A DNA stretch of 64,000 bases from Corynebacterium ciconiae DSM 44920 (GTDB lineage Bacteria; Actinomycetota; Actinomycetes; Mycobacteriales; Mycobacteriaceae), in the NCBI RefSeq assembly GCF_030440575.1, contig NZ_CP047189.1, positions 2,170,001-2,234,000 of the forward strand, in the 5' to 3' direction. Below, piece after piece: positions 51,729-61,485 of the stretch. The notes below the pieces were generated by a model, which did no database searches, was not told the DNA's origin, and saw only the letters and a program-made list of their open reading frames with translations. Position 1 is the first letter of the stretch; each line of letters opens with the position of its first letter. A program made the position numbers and the translations under genes.

Positions 51729-53365
51729 TGGATACGCTCGCGCCGCTCTTTCCTTATCTCATCCCCGGCCCCATCCTGCTGCCGGTGATCGCCACTGCCC
51801 TCATCCACCTGCTCTCGAGCCGACGGCTACAGCACGTGGTGGCTATGGGCACCTTCATTCTGCTGCTGGCGATGTGCACGCTCATGGTGATTTACGTAGA
51901 CCACGCGGGGGTGCAGAGCCTGCAGATCGGCGGCTGGGATGCCCCCATTGGGATCACCCTGGTGGCGGATCGTATCTCCACACTCATGCTCACTGTCTCC
52001 TCGCTGGTGCTGCTCGCGGTGATGTGGTTTGCCATCGCCCAGGGTATGCGCGACGGCTCGGACAAAGACCCCGTGAGCGTGTTTCTGCCGGCTTATCTCC
52101 TGCTAAGCATGGGGGTGAATATCGCCTTTCTCGCTGGGGACCTCTTCAACCTGTATGTGGGATTCGAGGTGCTGCTGGTGGCCTCCTATGTGCTGCTCAC
52201 CTTAGGGGCCGCGCGGGAACGCATCCGCGCCGGCATCTCCTATGTGATGGTGAACATGCTTTCCTCGGTGATCTTTCTCATCGGCATTGCCCTCACCTAC
52301 GCGGCAGTCGGCACCCTCAACCTGGCGCACATCTCCATGCGCATGGACGAGGTCCCCTCAGGGGTGCGCACCGCCATTTTCGCGGTACTGCTCGTGGCCT
52401 TCGGAGTGAAAGCCGCAGTGTTTCCGCTCTACTCCTGGCTGCCGGACTCCTACCCCACCGCTCCCGCGCTGGTGACTGCGGTGTTCGCGGGGCTTCTGAC
52501 CAAGGTGGGCGTGTACTCCATCATCCGGATGCGCTCCGTGGTGTTTCCTGATGGCAGCCTCGACACGCTCTTGATGTGGGCCGCGCTTTTTACCATGCTC
52601 TTCGGCATCCTGGGCGCGATGGCGCAAAACGATATCAAGCGACTTCTCTCCTTCACCCTGGTCAGCCATATCGGGTTCATGATCTTCGGCATTGCCCTGG
52701 GCACCGCGGAGGGATTGAGCGGGGCCATCTTCTATGCCGTGCACCATATTTTGGTGCAGACCGCCCTGTTTTTGGTGGTGGGCCTGATCGAGCGCCAAGC
52801 TGGGTCCTCCTCGCTGCGGCGCCTCGGCTCGCTCGCATGGACCTCGCCGGTGCTCGCCGCGCTGTTTCTCATCCCCGCGCTCAACCTCGGCGGCATCCCG
52901 CCCTTCTCGGGGTTTTTGGGCAAGGTGTTGCTCATCCAAGCCGGTGCCACCCATTCGGGAGCACTGGTGTGGCTACTCATTGGCGGCACGGTGCTCACCA
53001 GCCTGCTCACCCTCTACACCATGGTGGTGGTGTGGTCCAAGGCCTTTTGGCGGGACCGCTCCGATGCGCCCGAGGGCAACCAGGCTTTCGCCCGGCCCAC
53101 CCCACTGGTCGAAAACACCGACACCATCGAGATCACCGAACGCAGCGACGTAGGCCGGATGCCCACCGGCATGGTGGCCTCCACCTCCCTGCTGGTGGCA
53201 GCCTCCCTTGCGATTACGGTGCTTGCCGGTCCGCTGTCTGAGGTGACCACCCGGGCCGCGGAGTCCACCCAGGATCTCGATAACTATCGCAGCGCCGTGC
53301 TTGGCCACGAGCTGGAACACTACGAACCGGGGCGCCAGCCCTCACTCCGAGGAGGCCAGCGATGA
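51725..53365 (+). CDS. mnhD: Mrp Na+/H+ antiporter subunit D
   Basis: A 546-residue NuoM/NuoN-like subunit with about 14 helices. The conserved proton-translocation segments FPLYSWLPDSYPTAPALV and AVHHILVQTALFLVVG are present. The GTG at 51725 or ATG at 51728 starts it (in frame, adjacent); the mnhC stop overlaps. The C-terminal 90 residues are soluble. Ends overlapping mnhE (ATGA). Works with A as the second proton path of the Mrp complex. Confidence 0.94.
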   Translation: MMDTLAPLFPYLIPGPILLPVIATALIHLLSSRRLQHVVAMGTFILLLAMCTLMVIYVDHAGVQSLQIGGWDAPIGITLVADRISTLMLTVSSLVLLAVMWFAIAQGMRDGSDKDPVSVFLPAYLLLSMGVNIAFLAGDLFNLYVGFEVLLVASYVLLTLGAARERIRAGISYVMVNMLSSVIFLIGIALTYAAVGTLNLAHISMRMDEVPSGVRTAIFAVLLVAFGVKAAVFPLYSWLPDSYPTAPALVTAVFAGLLTKVGVYSIIRMRSVVFPDGSLDTLLMWAALFTMLFGILGAMAQNDIKRLLSFTLVSHIGFMIFGIALGTAEGLSGAIFYAVHHILVQTALFLVVGLIERQAGSSSLRRLGSLAWTSPVLAALFLIPALNLGGIPPFSGFLGKVLLIQAGATHSGALVWLLIGGTVLTSLLTLYTMVVVWSKAFWRDRSDAPEGNQAFARPTPLVENTDTIEITERSDVGRMPTGMVASTSLLVAASLAITVLAGPLSEVTTRAAESTQDLDNYRSAVLGHELEHYEPGRQPSLRGGQR

Positions 53366-53916
53366 TCGAGGGATTCAAACGCCGCTTCCGGCCGCTGTCT
53401 GTGGTGGTGCTGGCCGTAATCTGGGTGATGCTCTACGGCGAGATCACGTCCGGCAACATTCTGGCGGGCCTGGGCATCGGCCTAGCCGTGACGGTCTTGC
53501 TGCCGCTGCCGAGCGTGCCCATGACGTGGACCCGCATCAACCTCTGGCAGCTGCTCCGCCTAGCCGGTGCCTTCGCGGTGGACCTCGTGGTCTCCTCCGC
53601 CCGGGTGGCGTGGATCGCGCTGCGCCCCAGTGAACCGCCTCGCTCCGCAATTGTCTATGTGCCTATGCGCGTGCAGGACGAGTTTGTGTTTGCCCTAGCC
53701 GCCACCATCTTGAACCTCACCCCAGGGGGCGCGGTATGTGATCTGGATGTGGCCAACCGCCGCATGGTGTATCACGTGCTCGACGGCCGCTCCCCGGACT
53801 CCATCGCCGCAGCCACCGGCAGCGTCCGGGCGCTGGAGAAGCGCCTCATCGCCATCTTTGAAACCGACACCCAGCGGGCGCACACCCATAAGGAGAAGGT
53901 GACACCCCATGGATAA
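53362..53916 (+). CDS. mnhE: Mrp Na+/H+ antiporter subunit E
   Basis: A 184-residue subunit with two or three N-terminal helices (VVVLAVIWVMLYGEITSGNIL) and a soluble C-terminal region having VYVPMRVQDEFVFALAATILNLTPG and MVYHVLDGRS, characteristic of MnhE. ATG 53362 overlaps the mnhD stop (ATGA), and it overlaps mnhF by eight bases. Required for stable Mrp complex. Confidence 0.92.
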   Translation: MIEGFKRRFRPLSVVVLAVIWVMLYGEITSGNILAGLGIGLAVTVLLPLPSVPMTWTRINLWQLLRLAGAFAVDLVVSSARVAWIALRPSEPPRSAIVYVPMRVQDEFVFALAATILNLTPGGAVCDLDVANRRMVYHVLDGRSPDSIAAATGSVRALEKRLIAIFETDTQRAHTHKEKVTPHG

Positions 53917-54187
53917 TGATCTCTACATCACCCTGCTGATCATCCCCTCCACGATGCTCGCGGTCGCCGCGCTCATCGCGGTAGGCCGGATCCTGGTCGG
54001 GCCCAACTCCCTCGATCGGCTGCTTAGCTTCGATGCGATCGTGGCCATGTCCCAGGCAGGCCTTGCGCTGTATATCTGCTACACCCTCGATACCACCGTG
54101 TCGAATGCCATGATGGTGCTGGCGCTACTGGGGTTCATCTCCACGGTGGCCGTCACCCGATTCCGGAAGCGAGACGCCCGCCGATGA
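53909..54187 (+). CDS. mnhF: Mrp Na+/H+ antiporter subunit F
   Basis: A 92-residue subunit with three helices; the motif GPNSLDRLLSFDAIVAMS in the middle is the MnhF signature and LGFISTVAVTRF closes the third helix. Overlaps mnhE by eight bases and mnhG by four (ATGA). Confidence 0.93.
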   Translation: MDNDLYITLLIIPSTMLAVAALIAVGRILVGPNSLDRLLSFDAIVAMSQAGLALYICYTLDTTVSNAMMVLALLGFISTVAVTRFRKRDARR

Positions 54188-54630
54188 CCTCCGCCCTATT
54201 GATCGCCTCGTTCATCTGCCTCACCTTCGGTGCCCTGCTCTCGCTCTCCGCGAGCCTGGGGTTGGCCCGCTTTCATGGCACGATGCAAAGGCTGCACGCC
54301 ATCACCAAGCCGCAGACTCTCGGCTTGGTACTGGTGGTGCTCGGCGCGATCCTGCGCGTCATCGCAATTGAGGATTTCGGTTCCTCGGAACGCGGCGATA
54401 TCACCGCGATGGTGCTAGTCATGTTTTTCGCTCTGCTGACCGCGCCGGTAGTTGCGCAGCGCTTTGGCAGGATCGCTAGGCAGGAAAAGCTGTACGACGC
54501 CGAGCGCGTGACCCGCGACGAGCCCGCCGAAAAGCAGCGCAAGGCGCGGGAAAAGGAGCAACGGCAGCAGAAGGAAGAGCAGCGCCGCCGCAAGGAGCAG
54601 ACACAGGGCGGCTATGGGCGGCCGCGGTAA
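54184..54630 (+). CDS. mnhG: Mrp Na+/H+ antiporter subunit G
   Basis: A 148-residue subunit. Three helices fill the first 100 residues, with [25 protein letters not shown] as the signature. The last 50 residues form a strongly charged Glu/Lys/Arg/Gln tail ([18 protein letters not shown]), unusually long; helical and coiled-coil-like. Ends overlapping the ybdK 3' end by 19 bases on the other strand. Confidence 0.92.
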   Translation: MTSALLIASFICLTFGALLSLSASLGLARFHGTMQRLHAITKPQTLGLVLVVLGAILRVIAIEDFGSSERGDITAMVLVMFFALLTAPVVAQRFGRIARQEKLYDAERVTRDEPAEKQRKAREKEQRQQKEEQRRRKEQTQGGYGRPR

Positions 54631-55793
54631 AGCTCCTCGATGGTGAGGTCCACCACGTCCTTCCAGTCGCCGCTGGCCTCAAAGACGGCGCGCTGCCGAG
54701 CATAGGCGGCGGGGCGATCCAGCATCGCCTCCAACTCGGTGAACTCCTCGGCGCAGCCCAGCTCCCCAGCCAGTGGTCGCAGGGTGGCGATAATCTCGCG
54801 CAGGGAGTCACGCACCCATTCCTCTTCAGTGTTGCGACCAGTAATGACCAACGCATCCATGCCGTATCGGGCGGCGCGCCATTTATTTTCCGCGTTGTGC
54901 CACAGCGGAAGCTGTGGCAGTTCCTCGCCGCGATCGAGAGCACGGTCAAAGTAGACCACCAGGGTGTGGGTAAGTGCGACGAGCGCGGCAAGCTCGCTGA
55001 GCGTGGAGGGCGCATCGCAGGCGCGCACCTCGATGGTGCCCCACTTGCCGGCGGGACGGATATCCAGATGCATCGAACCGGTGTGGCTGATCACCCCGGA
55101 GGTATCTTGATCCTCCATGTACTCCGACCACTGCTCCCAGGTGTCAAAGACAAAGGGCAGCCCAGCAGTGGGCAGCTGCTGGTAAAGCATCGTGCGATTG
55201 GAGGCATAGCCGGTGTCGAGCCCATTCCAGCCCGGCGAGGAGGCCGAGAGGGCCAGCAGGTGCGGGAAGGTGGTCATTAGCGCGTTGATGATCGGCCACA
55301 CCTTATCCTCGTGCTCGATAGAGACGTGCACGTGCAAACCCCAGATGAGCATCTGCCGGCCCCAGTACTGGGTGCGTTCGATGATCTCCGAATAGGGGCC
55401 CTTGTCCGAGACCGGCTGCTCGCGCCAATCCGCGAAGGGGTGCGAGCCCGCCGACCACAGCTTCACGCCCACATGCTCGGCGGCCTCCTGCAGGGCAGTC
55501 AGGCCAATGTGGAGCTCATTGACCACCTCGGGCACGGTGGATCCCACACCAGTGATGAGCTCCACGGTGTTGGCCAGAAATTCCCGCTCCACGTGCACAT
55601 CCGGATAGTGGGTGTTCATGTAATCCACCACCTCGTGGGCGCGGGGCACGAGATCACGGGTTATGGGATCCACGAGGGCGATCTCCCACTCCACCCCGAG
55701 GGTGTGAGGGCCGCCCCGTTTGAAGCTTTGGTGATGGGAGACAGAACGGCGTTTCTCGCCGGCGGACAGCGAGGAAGACGAAGAGGGAGTCAT
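54612..55793 (-). CDS. YbdK-type carboxylate-amine ligase (glutamate-cysteine ligase-like)
   Basis: A 393-residue GCS2-superfamily ATP-dependent ligase. Motifs: [11 protein letters not shown] near residue 33, [14 protein letters not shown] (the family has ExE...E metal site), GLHVHVSI, and [23 protein letters not shown]. Such proteins join Glu to an amine; YbdK has weak gamma-glutamylcysteine activity. In corynebacteria they are annotated as carboxylate-amine ligase or EgtA-like. Substrate unknown. Same strand as the LytR_C gene upstream, 60 bases apart. Confidence 0.9.
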   Translation of the reverse strand: MTPSSSSSLSAGEKRRSVSHHQSFKRGGPHTLGVEWEIALVDPITRDLVPRAHEVVDYMNTHYPDVHVEREFLANTVELITGVGSTVPEVVNELHIGLTALQEAAEHVGVKLWSAGSHPFADWREQPVSDKGPYSEIIERTQYWGRQMLIWGLHVHVSIEHEDKVWPIINALMTTFPHLLALSASSPGWNGLDTGYASNRTMLYQQLPTAGLPFVFDTWEQWSEYMEDQDTSGVISHTGSMHLDIRPAGKWGTIEVRACDAPSTLSELAALVALTHTLVVYFDRALDRGEELPQLPLWHNAENKWRAARYGMDALVITGRNTEEEWVRDSLREIIATLRPLAGELGCAEEFTELEAMLDRPAAYARQRAVFEASGDWKDVVDLTIEELYRGRP

Positions 55794-55852
55794 GGTGAAG
55801 TACTACTCAATTCCAGCGGGATTCACTACCCGCAGGGTGGGACAATCGCCGG

Positions 55853-56488
55853 CTAGGGGGTGCGCAGATCCTTGGTGAGGATGAGGACCACGCCCTGCGG
55901 GGCGGTGGCCACGGCCTCGTTGCGCGGCTGGGCCTGCACGCCGAGCTGCTCGGCGAGGGAACGGGCGGCGCGCTCTTCCTCCGCATTGCCCGGGGTGAAG
56001 AAGACGGTGGTCTCCGGCAGCGGGGTATCGGCAAAGTTGCCCACCTCGCGCACATCCCAGCCAGTGTCGCGCAGCTCGGTGGCCACGGTATCGGCCAAGC
56101 CGGTGATGGTGGAGTTGTTCAACGTGGTCACCGGTACCGCCTTCGGATCCCCGGTGGCGCTGGGCTGCGCCGGGCGCGGCGGCTGCTCGCCCGCTGGGCG
56201 ATCGGCCTCCGGCTTCTTCTCCCCTTCGGGGCGCTGAGACTGCGGGCTATCCGGGCGCTCCTGCTTCTGCTCCGGGGCGGAGGATTCCTCCGAGGAGCTA
56301 GAGGAGCCGGGATCAGCCACCACGGTCTCGTTGGGATCATCGGAGTCGATGAGGGTGAACGCTCCCCACAGCGCCAGCAGCACGGCCACGCTGATGAGGA
56401 TCATCGCCAGGCCGCGGACGGGCGTCTCGGAACCGCGCGAAGCGGGCGCGGGGTCGTGCTCAGTGGGCTCGTGGGTGGAGTAGTTCAT
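55853..56488 (-). CDS. LytR C-terminal domain (LytR_C) membrane protein
   Basis: A 211-residue protein from ATG 56488 (the alternative is ATG 56506). A single membrane helix, AMILISVAVLLALWGAFTLI, lies near residue 30, followed by a Ser/Glu/Pro-rich linker (SSSSSSEESSAPEQK and EGEKKPEADRPAGE) and a C-terminal LytR_C domain (VPVTTLNNSTITGLADTVATEL to VVLILTKDL). LytR_C domains bind outside the membrane and often accompany LCP enzymes that attach polymers to peptidoglycan; the LCP domain itself is absent. It follows the DUF3263 gene on the same strand with a 52-base gap. Confidence 0.85.
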   Translation of the reverse strand: MNYSTHEPTEHDPAPASRGSETPVRGLAMILISVAVLLALWGAFTLIDSDDPNETVVADPGSSSSSEESSAPEQKQERPDSPQSQRPEGEKKPEADRPAGEQPPRPAQPSATGDPKAVPVTTLNNSTITGLADTVATELRDTGWDVREVGNFADTPLPETTVFFTPGNAEEERAARSLAEQLGVQAQPRNEAVATAPQGVVLILTKDLRTP

Positions 56489-56540
56489 CTCAGACACGCA
56501 TGCCATCTTAACGTGAACTATCGGCGGAGCTGAAAGTTTC

Positions 56541-56756
56541 TTAAGATCGCTGCTCGCGCAGGCGCCGCAGGCGGGCGATGAGCAGCGGCTCGCTCTGGGC
56601 AGCGAGGGGGGCGTCGATAAGCTCATTCAAGCGCTGGTAGTAGCGCACAGGCGTGGTGCCGAGAGCACGAATGGCCTCCTCCTTCCGCCCTGCTTGCACG
56701 AAGCGTTTCTTCTCCAACTCGAGAATCGCTTTGTCGTGCTCACTCAACTGACTCAT
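56541..56756 (-). CDS. DUF3263 family small protein
   Basis: A 71-residue protein starting [16 protein letters not shown]. It matches the DUF3263 family, with a helix-turn-helix-like pattern ([23 protein letters not shown]) that suggests DNA binding. In mycobacteria the orthologue sits next to def and the LytR_C protein, as here. ATG 56756 is 18 bases from the def ATG, so the two share a promoter region and are probably leaderless. Function unknown. Confidence 0.83.
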   Translation of the reverse strand: MSQLSEHDKAILELEKKRFVQAGRKEEAIRALGTTPVRYYQRLNELIDAPLAAQSEPLLIARLRRLREQRS

Positions 56757-56774
56757 GGGTCTACACTCTATTGC

Positions 56775-57404
56775 ATGACAATTCGCCCCATCGTGATCTA
56801 CGGAGACCCCGTCCTCCACTCCCCCACCGAGCCTGTGACCGAGCCGGTGAGCGAACTCTCAGAGCTCATCGCCGATATGCACGAGACCCTCGTGGCCTCC
56901 AATGGGGTGGGCTTGGCGGCCAATCAGGTGGGTGTGAGCAAGCGGCTGTTCGTCTACCGCTGCCCCGATATCGACGGCCCCGAAGGCAGCGATAAGGCCC
57001 CCGAGGATATCGAGCGCGATGGCGGCCGGATTCGGGTGGGCTGCGTGATCAACCCGGTACTGGAGACCTCCACCATTCCCGAGACCATGCCCGCCGAGGA
57101 CGGCTCCGAGGACGAGGGCTGCCTCTCCCTGCCCGGCGAGGGCTTTCCCACCGGCCGCGCCGACTGGGCGCGGGTAACCGGGCTGGACGAGAATGGCGAG
57201 GAGATCTCCGTAGAAGGCTATGGCTTCTTCGCGCGGCTACTGCAACACGAGGTGGGCCATCTCGACGGCTATGTCTACACCGATGTGCTCGTCGGGCGGA
57301 ATAAGCGCGCCGCCAAAAAGATGGTGAAGCGCAATGGCTGGACCGAGGCGGGCCGCACTTGGCTGCCCGGCACCGACCCCGACCCCTTCGGCTTCGACAA
57401 CTAA
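56775..57404 (+). CDS. def: peptide deformylase
   Basis: A 209-residue deformylase that removes the N-formyl group from nascent proteins. Motif 1 is [10 protein letters not shown], motif 2 is EGCLSLPGE, motif 3 is QHEVGHLDG (metal ligands Cys, His, His). A loop between motifs 1 and 2 ([19 protein letters not shown]) is longer than in E. coli, as in Corynebacteriales. The start at ATG 56775 was chosen because the ORF upstream is antisense to DUF3263. Overlaps the GNAT gene by one base (TAATG). Confidence 0.96.
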   Translation: MTIRPIVIYGDPVLHSPTEPVTEPVSELSELIADMHETLVASNGVGLAANQVGVSKRLFVYRCPDIDGPEGSDKAPEDIERDGGRIRVGCVINPVLETSTIPETMPAEDGSEDEGCLSLPGEGFPTGRADWARVTGLDENGEEISVEGYGFFARLLQHEVGHLDGYVYTDVLVGRNKRAAKKMVKRNGWTEAGRTWLPGTDPDPFGFDN

Positions 57405-58414
57405 TGCTGCCCTTCCCCTACCGCGGCCGGGCGCCCAAAGTGGGCGACCGCGTCATCGTTCGGCGCTGCCTCCCCGATACTCCCGGCCATCTCACCGATG
57501 TGATCGGCCACGTGCTGAGCCTGGAGCCGCTGGAGATCCGCCCGCAGTCCGTGGGCGGGTTGCCCTCTTCCGCGCCCTCGCTGCGTATCGACGCTTCCTT
57601 GGTCACAATCCTCAAAGTCTTAAGCCCGCGGCGGGTGATGAACTCCGATATCCGCGCCATCGAGCACGCCACTGCCTTGGCATTTCCGGGCATCGAACAC
57701 ACCTGGAGCTCGGACGGCCACTGGTTGCTGCGCGCCGGCGATGGCATCACCGAACGATCCAACTCCGCCACCCCGCTCGGCAGCTCCGCTGGCTTTAGCC
57801 TGCCGCCGTTGCAGGAGATCCGCGAGTTTTATGATCGCCACCAGCTCCCTGTGCGCATCCACCTGCCCGATCGCATCGCTCGCAATGCCGAGCGGCTCTG
57901 CCAGCCACCCGGTTGGGAGATAGGCCCGGAGATCATTGTGATGACCCGCTCGCTCAGCGACTGCGCCACCGAGCCTGCCGATCCACTGCCGGAGAACATG
58001 ACAGTGAGTGTGGATACGCAGCCGGATGAGCAGTGGTTGGAGCAGTACCACTTCCGCGGCCAAGCGCTGCCGGTGCACGCCCTAGAGCTCCTCATGCGCC
58101 AGATTGACGGGCGCATGGGCTTCGCCCGCATCCAGGTTGATGGGCACACCGTGGCGATCACCCGCGCCACCATCACCAGCTCCCCCGATGGGCGGCGCTG
58201 GCTGGGCTATTCGGCCGTGGAGGTCAAGGACGCCTGGCGGCGCCGCGGGCTGGGAACCCTGCTGGGCCGCGCGGTACTGCATTGGGGTGCACGCTCCGGC
58301 GCCACGGACGCCTATCTGCAGGTAATAGCCTCCAACACCGCCGGTATTGGGCTCTATGAGCGGCTCGGCTTCATCGAGCATCACCGCCACCGCTACGCCA
58401 CCGAGCGGCATTAG
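57404..58414 (+). CDS. GNAT-family N-acetyltransferase (def-linked)
   Basis: A 336-residue protein with an N-terminal beta-barrel-like region (about 1-70, RGRAPKVGDRVIVRRCLPD) and a C-terminal GNAT domain (about 200-330) whose acetyl-CoA loop is VKDAWRRRGLGTLLGRAVL. The VIASNTAGIGLYERLGF end is typical. The gene follows def in Corynebacteriales (as in mycobacteria), which suggests a role in N-terminal processing, but the substrate is unknown. ATG 57404 shares a base with the def stop (TAATG). Confidence 0.87.
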   Translation: MLPFPYRGRAPKVGDRVIVRRCLPDTPGHLTDVIGHVLSLEPLEIRPQSVGGLPSSAPSLRIDASLVTILKVLSPRRVMNSDIRAIEHATALAFPGIEHTWSSDGHWLLRAGDGITERSNSATPLGSSAGFSLPPLQEIREFYDRHQLPVRIHLPDRIARNAERLCQPPGWEIGPEIIVMTRSLSDCATEPADPLPENMTVSVDTQPDEQWLEQYHFRGQALPVHALELLMRQIDGRMGFARIQVDGHTVAITRATITSSPDGRRWLGYSAVEVKDAWRRRGLGTLLGRAVLHWGARSGATDAYLQVIASNTAGIGLYERLGFIEHHRHRYATERH

Positions 58415-59005
58415 CTACTCGGGCCGGACCACGCGCAGCTCAGCACCTCGATCGTGCGGGCCCATGCCGAAGGCATCGGTGCGGGCATCCGCACCGAGCC
58501 AGCCGGCCACGCCGAGCGCAGCCACCGGGCCAGCGACGGGGATGTAGTTGAGCAGGATCCACAGGTTGCGTCGAGCAGCCGAGCTGATCGGCACCGGCAT
58601 GGCGGCCGGGGCCACCACCCGCAGGCCCATCAGCCTTTTGCCGACGCTGCCGCCGCAGACATCACCGGCGGTCTGATACAGGTAGTAGCCGCCGGGCCAG
58701 CCCAAGATCATGGTGAGAGCCGCCGCTGAGGTGAGCGCCTCGGAGCCGGTGCCCCAGATCACGGCTATGAACATCGCTAGTAGCGCCACGCTGAACACGG
58801 CGGCATCCAGTGCCTGGGCGGCTAGTCGGCGTAGCACCGGCGCACAGTGCACATCCCGGCGACCGCGGTTTCGGCCCGGGCTAAACGCCTGATAGCGCTC
58901 TAAATCGGAGTAGTTCACCGGCGGACTCATCATGTCCTGCACACCGGACGGGAAGAATCGCTGCCGCTGTCCCGCCTGCGCAGAGCGGCTGTACTCATAC
59001 TCCAT
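58415..59005 (-). CDS. RDD-family membrane protein
   Basis: A 196-residue protein. After a 60-residue soluble N-terminus, the RDD domain begins LRRLAAQALDAAVFSVALLAMF (R...D signature, helix 1), then LTMILGWPGGYYLYQTAGDVCGGSVGKRLMGLRVV, and NLWILLNYIPVAGPVAALGVAGWL as the later helices. RDD proteins are small channel- or transporter-like membrane proteins; some affect envelope or sodium homeostasis. It converges with the GNAT gene without a gap and diverges from xth. Confidence 0.85.
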   Translation of the reverse strand: MEYEYSRSAQAGQRQRFFPSGVQDMMSPPVNYSDLERYQAFSPGRNRGRRDVHCAPVLRRLAAQALDAAVFSVALLAMFIAVIWGTGSEALTSAAALTMILGWPGGYYLYQTAGDVCGGSVGKRLMGLRVVAPAAMPVPISSAARRNLWILLNYIPVAGPVAALGVAGWLGADARTDAFGMGPHDRGAELRVVRPE

Positions 59006-59109
59006 GGCTACCTTGTCACTCCTTGTCTCTCGGCGGCACAGCAGTGCCCGTTCTTATCCCTCTCAACGTGGGATTACCCCCATTTGTTCCAACGACTACT
59101 GTAGTGAGC

Positions 59110-59889
59110 ATGCGAATTGCCTCGTGGAACATTAACTCCGTGCGCACGCGCATCGAGCGCGCCGTGGATCTGCTGCAGCGCCATGACATCGATGTGCTGG
59201 CGCTGCAGGAAACCAAGGTCAAAGACGAGGCCTTCCCCACCGAGCCCTTCACCGAGGCCGGCTACGAGGTAGCGCACTTCGGGCTCAACCAGTGGAATGG
59301 CGTGGCGCTGATCTCCCGCGTCGGCCTAGAAAATGTGCGCACCAGCTTCCCGCAGCAGCCCGGCTATCACAACGATCCCACCGCCCCGCAGGACATTGAG
59401 GCTAGGGCGCTCGGCGCCGAGTGCGGGGGCGTGGAAGTGTGGAGCCTGTATGTGCCCAATGGCCGCGAGATCGCCCACCCGCACTATGACTACAAGCTGC
59501 GTTTCCTCTACACCTTGGGGGCCTACGCCCACAGCCTGAGCACGCCTGCGGTATTCGTGGGCGATTACAACATCGCCCCGCGCGATAGCGATGTGTGGGA
59601 TGCCTCCTTCTTCGCGGGGAAAACGCACCTCACCGAACCGGAGCGCCACGCTTTCTCGTTCCTCTGCAGCGAGGGCGTGGAGGAAACCTCCCGCCGCTTC
59701 ACCGAGGGCGAGTACAGCTACTGGGACTACACGGCCATGCGCTTTCCTAAAAACGAGGGCATGCGCATCGACTTCCAGGTGGCCACTGCTGCCCTGGCTG
59801 GCCGCGCCTGCGCGGGGTTTATTGACCGCGAGGAGCGCAGCGGCAAGGGGGCGTCGGATCACGCACCCGTGGTGGTGGACTATGAGTAA
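59110..59889 (+). CDS. xth: exodeoxyribonuclease III (AP endonuclease)
   Basis: A 259-residue ExoIII/Xth-type AP endonuclease for base-excision repair. The catalytic residues are in LALQETKVKDE, SLYVPNGREI, VGDYNIAPRDSD, and the C-terminal SDHAPVVVDYE; the metal Glu is in QETK. ATG 59110 (MRIASWNINSVRTRIE) was preferred over the longer ORF from 59023. Same strand as cardiolipin synthase, 15 bases upstream, so probably co-transcribed. Confidence 0.95.
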   Translation: MRIASWNINSVRTRIERAVDLLQRHDIDVLALQETKVKDEAFPTEPFTEAGYEVAHFGLNQWNGVALISRVGLENVRTSFPQQPGYHNDPTAPQDIEARALGAECGGVEVWSLYVPNGREIAHPHYDYKLRFLYTLGAYAHSLSTPAVFVGDYNIAPRDSDVWDASFFAGKTHLTEPERHAFSFLCSEGVEETSRRFTEGEYSYWDYTAMRFPKNEGMRIDFQVATAALAGRACAGFIDREERSGKGASDHAPVVVDYE

Positions 59890-59904
59890 TGGGGGCGTGC
59901 CTGC

Positions 59905-61395
59905 GTGATCAGCGTGAGCTTGGAGTGGTGGCAAACGGTAGGGCTGATCATCGACTACTCCATTCGTATCTTGGCCATCGGCATTGTGCCGGAGGGGCGT
60001 CGCCCTGCCGCGTCCACGGCGTGGCTGCTGATCATCCTTGTGCTGCCCATTGTGGGCCTCCCCTTGTTCCTGCTCATGGGCTCGGCCTATATCAATCGCC
60101 GCCGCCACCGCCTGCAGCAGCAGGCGAATCAGGCCATTGAGGCCGTGCAATCGGAGGCCCCAGACTATCCGCAGCACACCACACTCAGCCCCGAGCTGGA
60201 ATCCATTGTGCGGCTTAACCGCACGCTCACGAACATCCCCGCTGTCACCGGCACCACCAAGGGGCTGCTGCCGGACTATTACAACAGCCTGCGCCGCATG
60301 GCCGAAGCCATCGATGGTGCCACCGATTATGTGCACATCGAGATCTACATCATCGCCTGGGATGACACCACGGATCACTTCTTCCGGGCCTGCGAGCGGG
60401 CAGTGCAGCGCGGGGTGCGGGTGCGCTTGCTCTTCGATCACGTGGGCTCGTGGAAGTATCCGGGATATATGCGCTTGGGCAGGCGGCTCGACGCCATCGG
60501 AGTGGAGTGGCATGTGATGCTGCCGCTGCGCCCGTGGTTTGGCCGCTGGCGCCGCCCCGATCTGCGCAATCACCGCAAGATGGTGATCGTGGACTCCGAG
60601 GTGGCCTTCATGGGATCGCAGAACCTCATCGATACCCACTATCTGCTGGATGCCAATATCGAGGCCGATCGGCACTGGATCGATCTCATGGTGGAGCTGG
60701 AGGGGCCGGTGGTGAACTCGCTGCGCGCGGTGTTCGCCATGGATTGGTACTTCGAAACGGGCGAGGCGCTGAACGTGCTGGAGGAAAAACCCAGCCCCGA
60801 GCTGCCGGAGGATCCGGATTCGGATATCAATATTTTGCAGCTGGTGCCCTCTGGCCCGGGTATTCCGACCTCGCCGAATCTTCGTTTGTTTAATTCCATC
60901 GCCCATCACGCCAAGCAACGGCTCATTCTCTGCTCGCCCTATTTCATCCCCGATGAGTCCCTGTTTGAGGCCATCACCAGCGCCTGCTACCGCGGGGTGC
61001 AGGTGGATCTGTTGGTGAGCGAGCGGGCCGATAATTTCATCGTCCATCACGCCCAGTCCAGCTACTACCAGGCGCTGCTGGAGGCGGGGGTGCGGATCCA
61101 CACCTACCCCAAGCCCTATGTGCTGCATTCGAAGTTCATGGTGGCCGATCCGGCCTCCACGGATCGCGACGCCATTGGGGTGGTGGGCTCCTCCAATATG
61201 GATATGCGCAGCTTCAACCTCAACTACGAGGTCTCGCTCATGGTGGCGCGCGGCTCGCTCACCACCCGTCTCACCGAGCTGGCCGATGCCTATATCGCCA
61301 GCTCCTCGCAGATTGACCTTGAGCAGTGGTCTACCCGCGGCTTCTGGCGCAAGTACCTAGACAATGCTTGCAAGCTCACCTCCGGCTTGGCCTAG
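59905..61395 (+). CDS. cls: cardiolipin synthase (phospholipase D type)
   Basis: A 496-residue enzyme. Two N-terminal helices (WQTVGLIIDYSIRILAIGIVP, AWLLIILVLPIVGLPLFLLMG) anchor it to the membrane; two HKD motifs follow: HRKMVIVDSEVAFMG near 222 and LHSKFMVADPASTDRDAIGVVGSSNMD near 407. It joins two phosphatidylglycerols into cardiolipin at the inner face. GTG 59905 is the start; xth lies 15 bases upstream. Length matches bacterial Cls. Confidence 0.95.
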   Translation: MISVSLEWWQTVGLIIDYSIRILAIGIVPEGRRPAASTAWLLIILVLPIVGLPLFLLMGSAYINRRRHRLQQQANQAIEAVQSEAPDYPQHTTLSPELESIVRLNRTLTNIPAVTGTTKGLLPDYYNSLRRMAEAIDGATDYVHIEIYIIAWDDTTDHFFRACERAVQRGVRVRLLFDHVGSWKYPGYMRLGRRLDAIGVEWHVMLPLRPWFGRWRRPDLRNHRKMVIVDSEVAFMGSQNLIDTHYLLDANIEADRHWIDLMVELEGPVVNSLRAVFAMDWYFETGEALNVLEEKPSPELPEDPDSDINILQLVPSGPGIPTSPNLRLFNSIAHHAKQRLILCSPYFIPDESLFEAITSACYRGVQVDLLVSERADNFIVHHAQSSYYQALLEAGVRIHTYPKPYVLHSKFMVADPASTDRDAIGVVGSSNMDMRSFNLNYEVSLMVARGSLTTRLTELADAYIASSSQIDLEQWSTRGFWRKYLDNACKLTSGLA

Positions 61396-61485
61396 ACCAC
61401 GGCGCTGATTAGGGCGCGGCGCACGCCCCGCATTAGTGTTGAGGCCACATCAACTGGCCGTGCGAGGGGAGGATCATTTTTCAAG

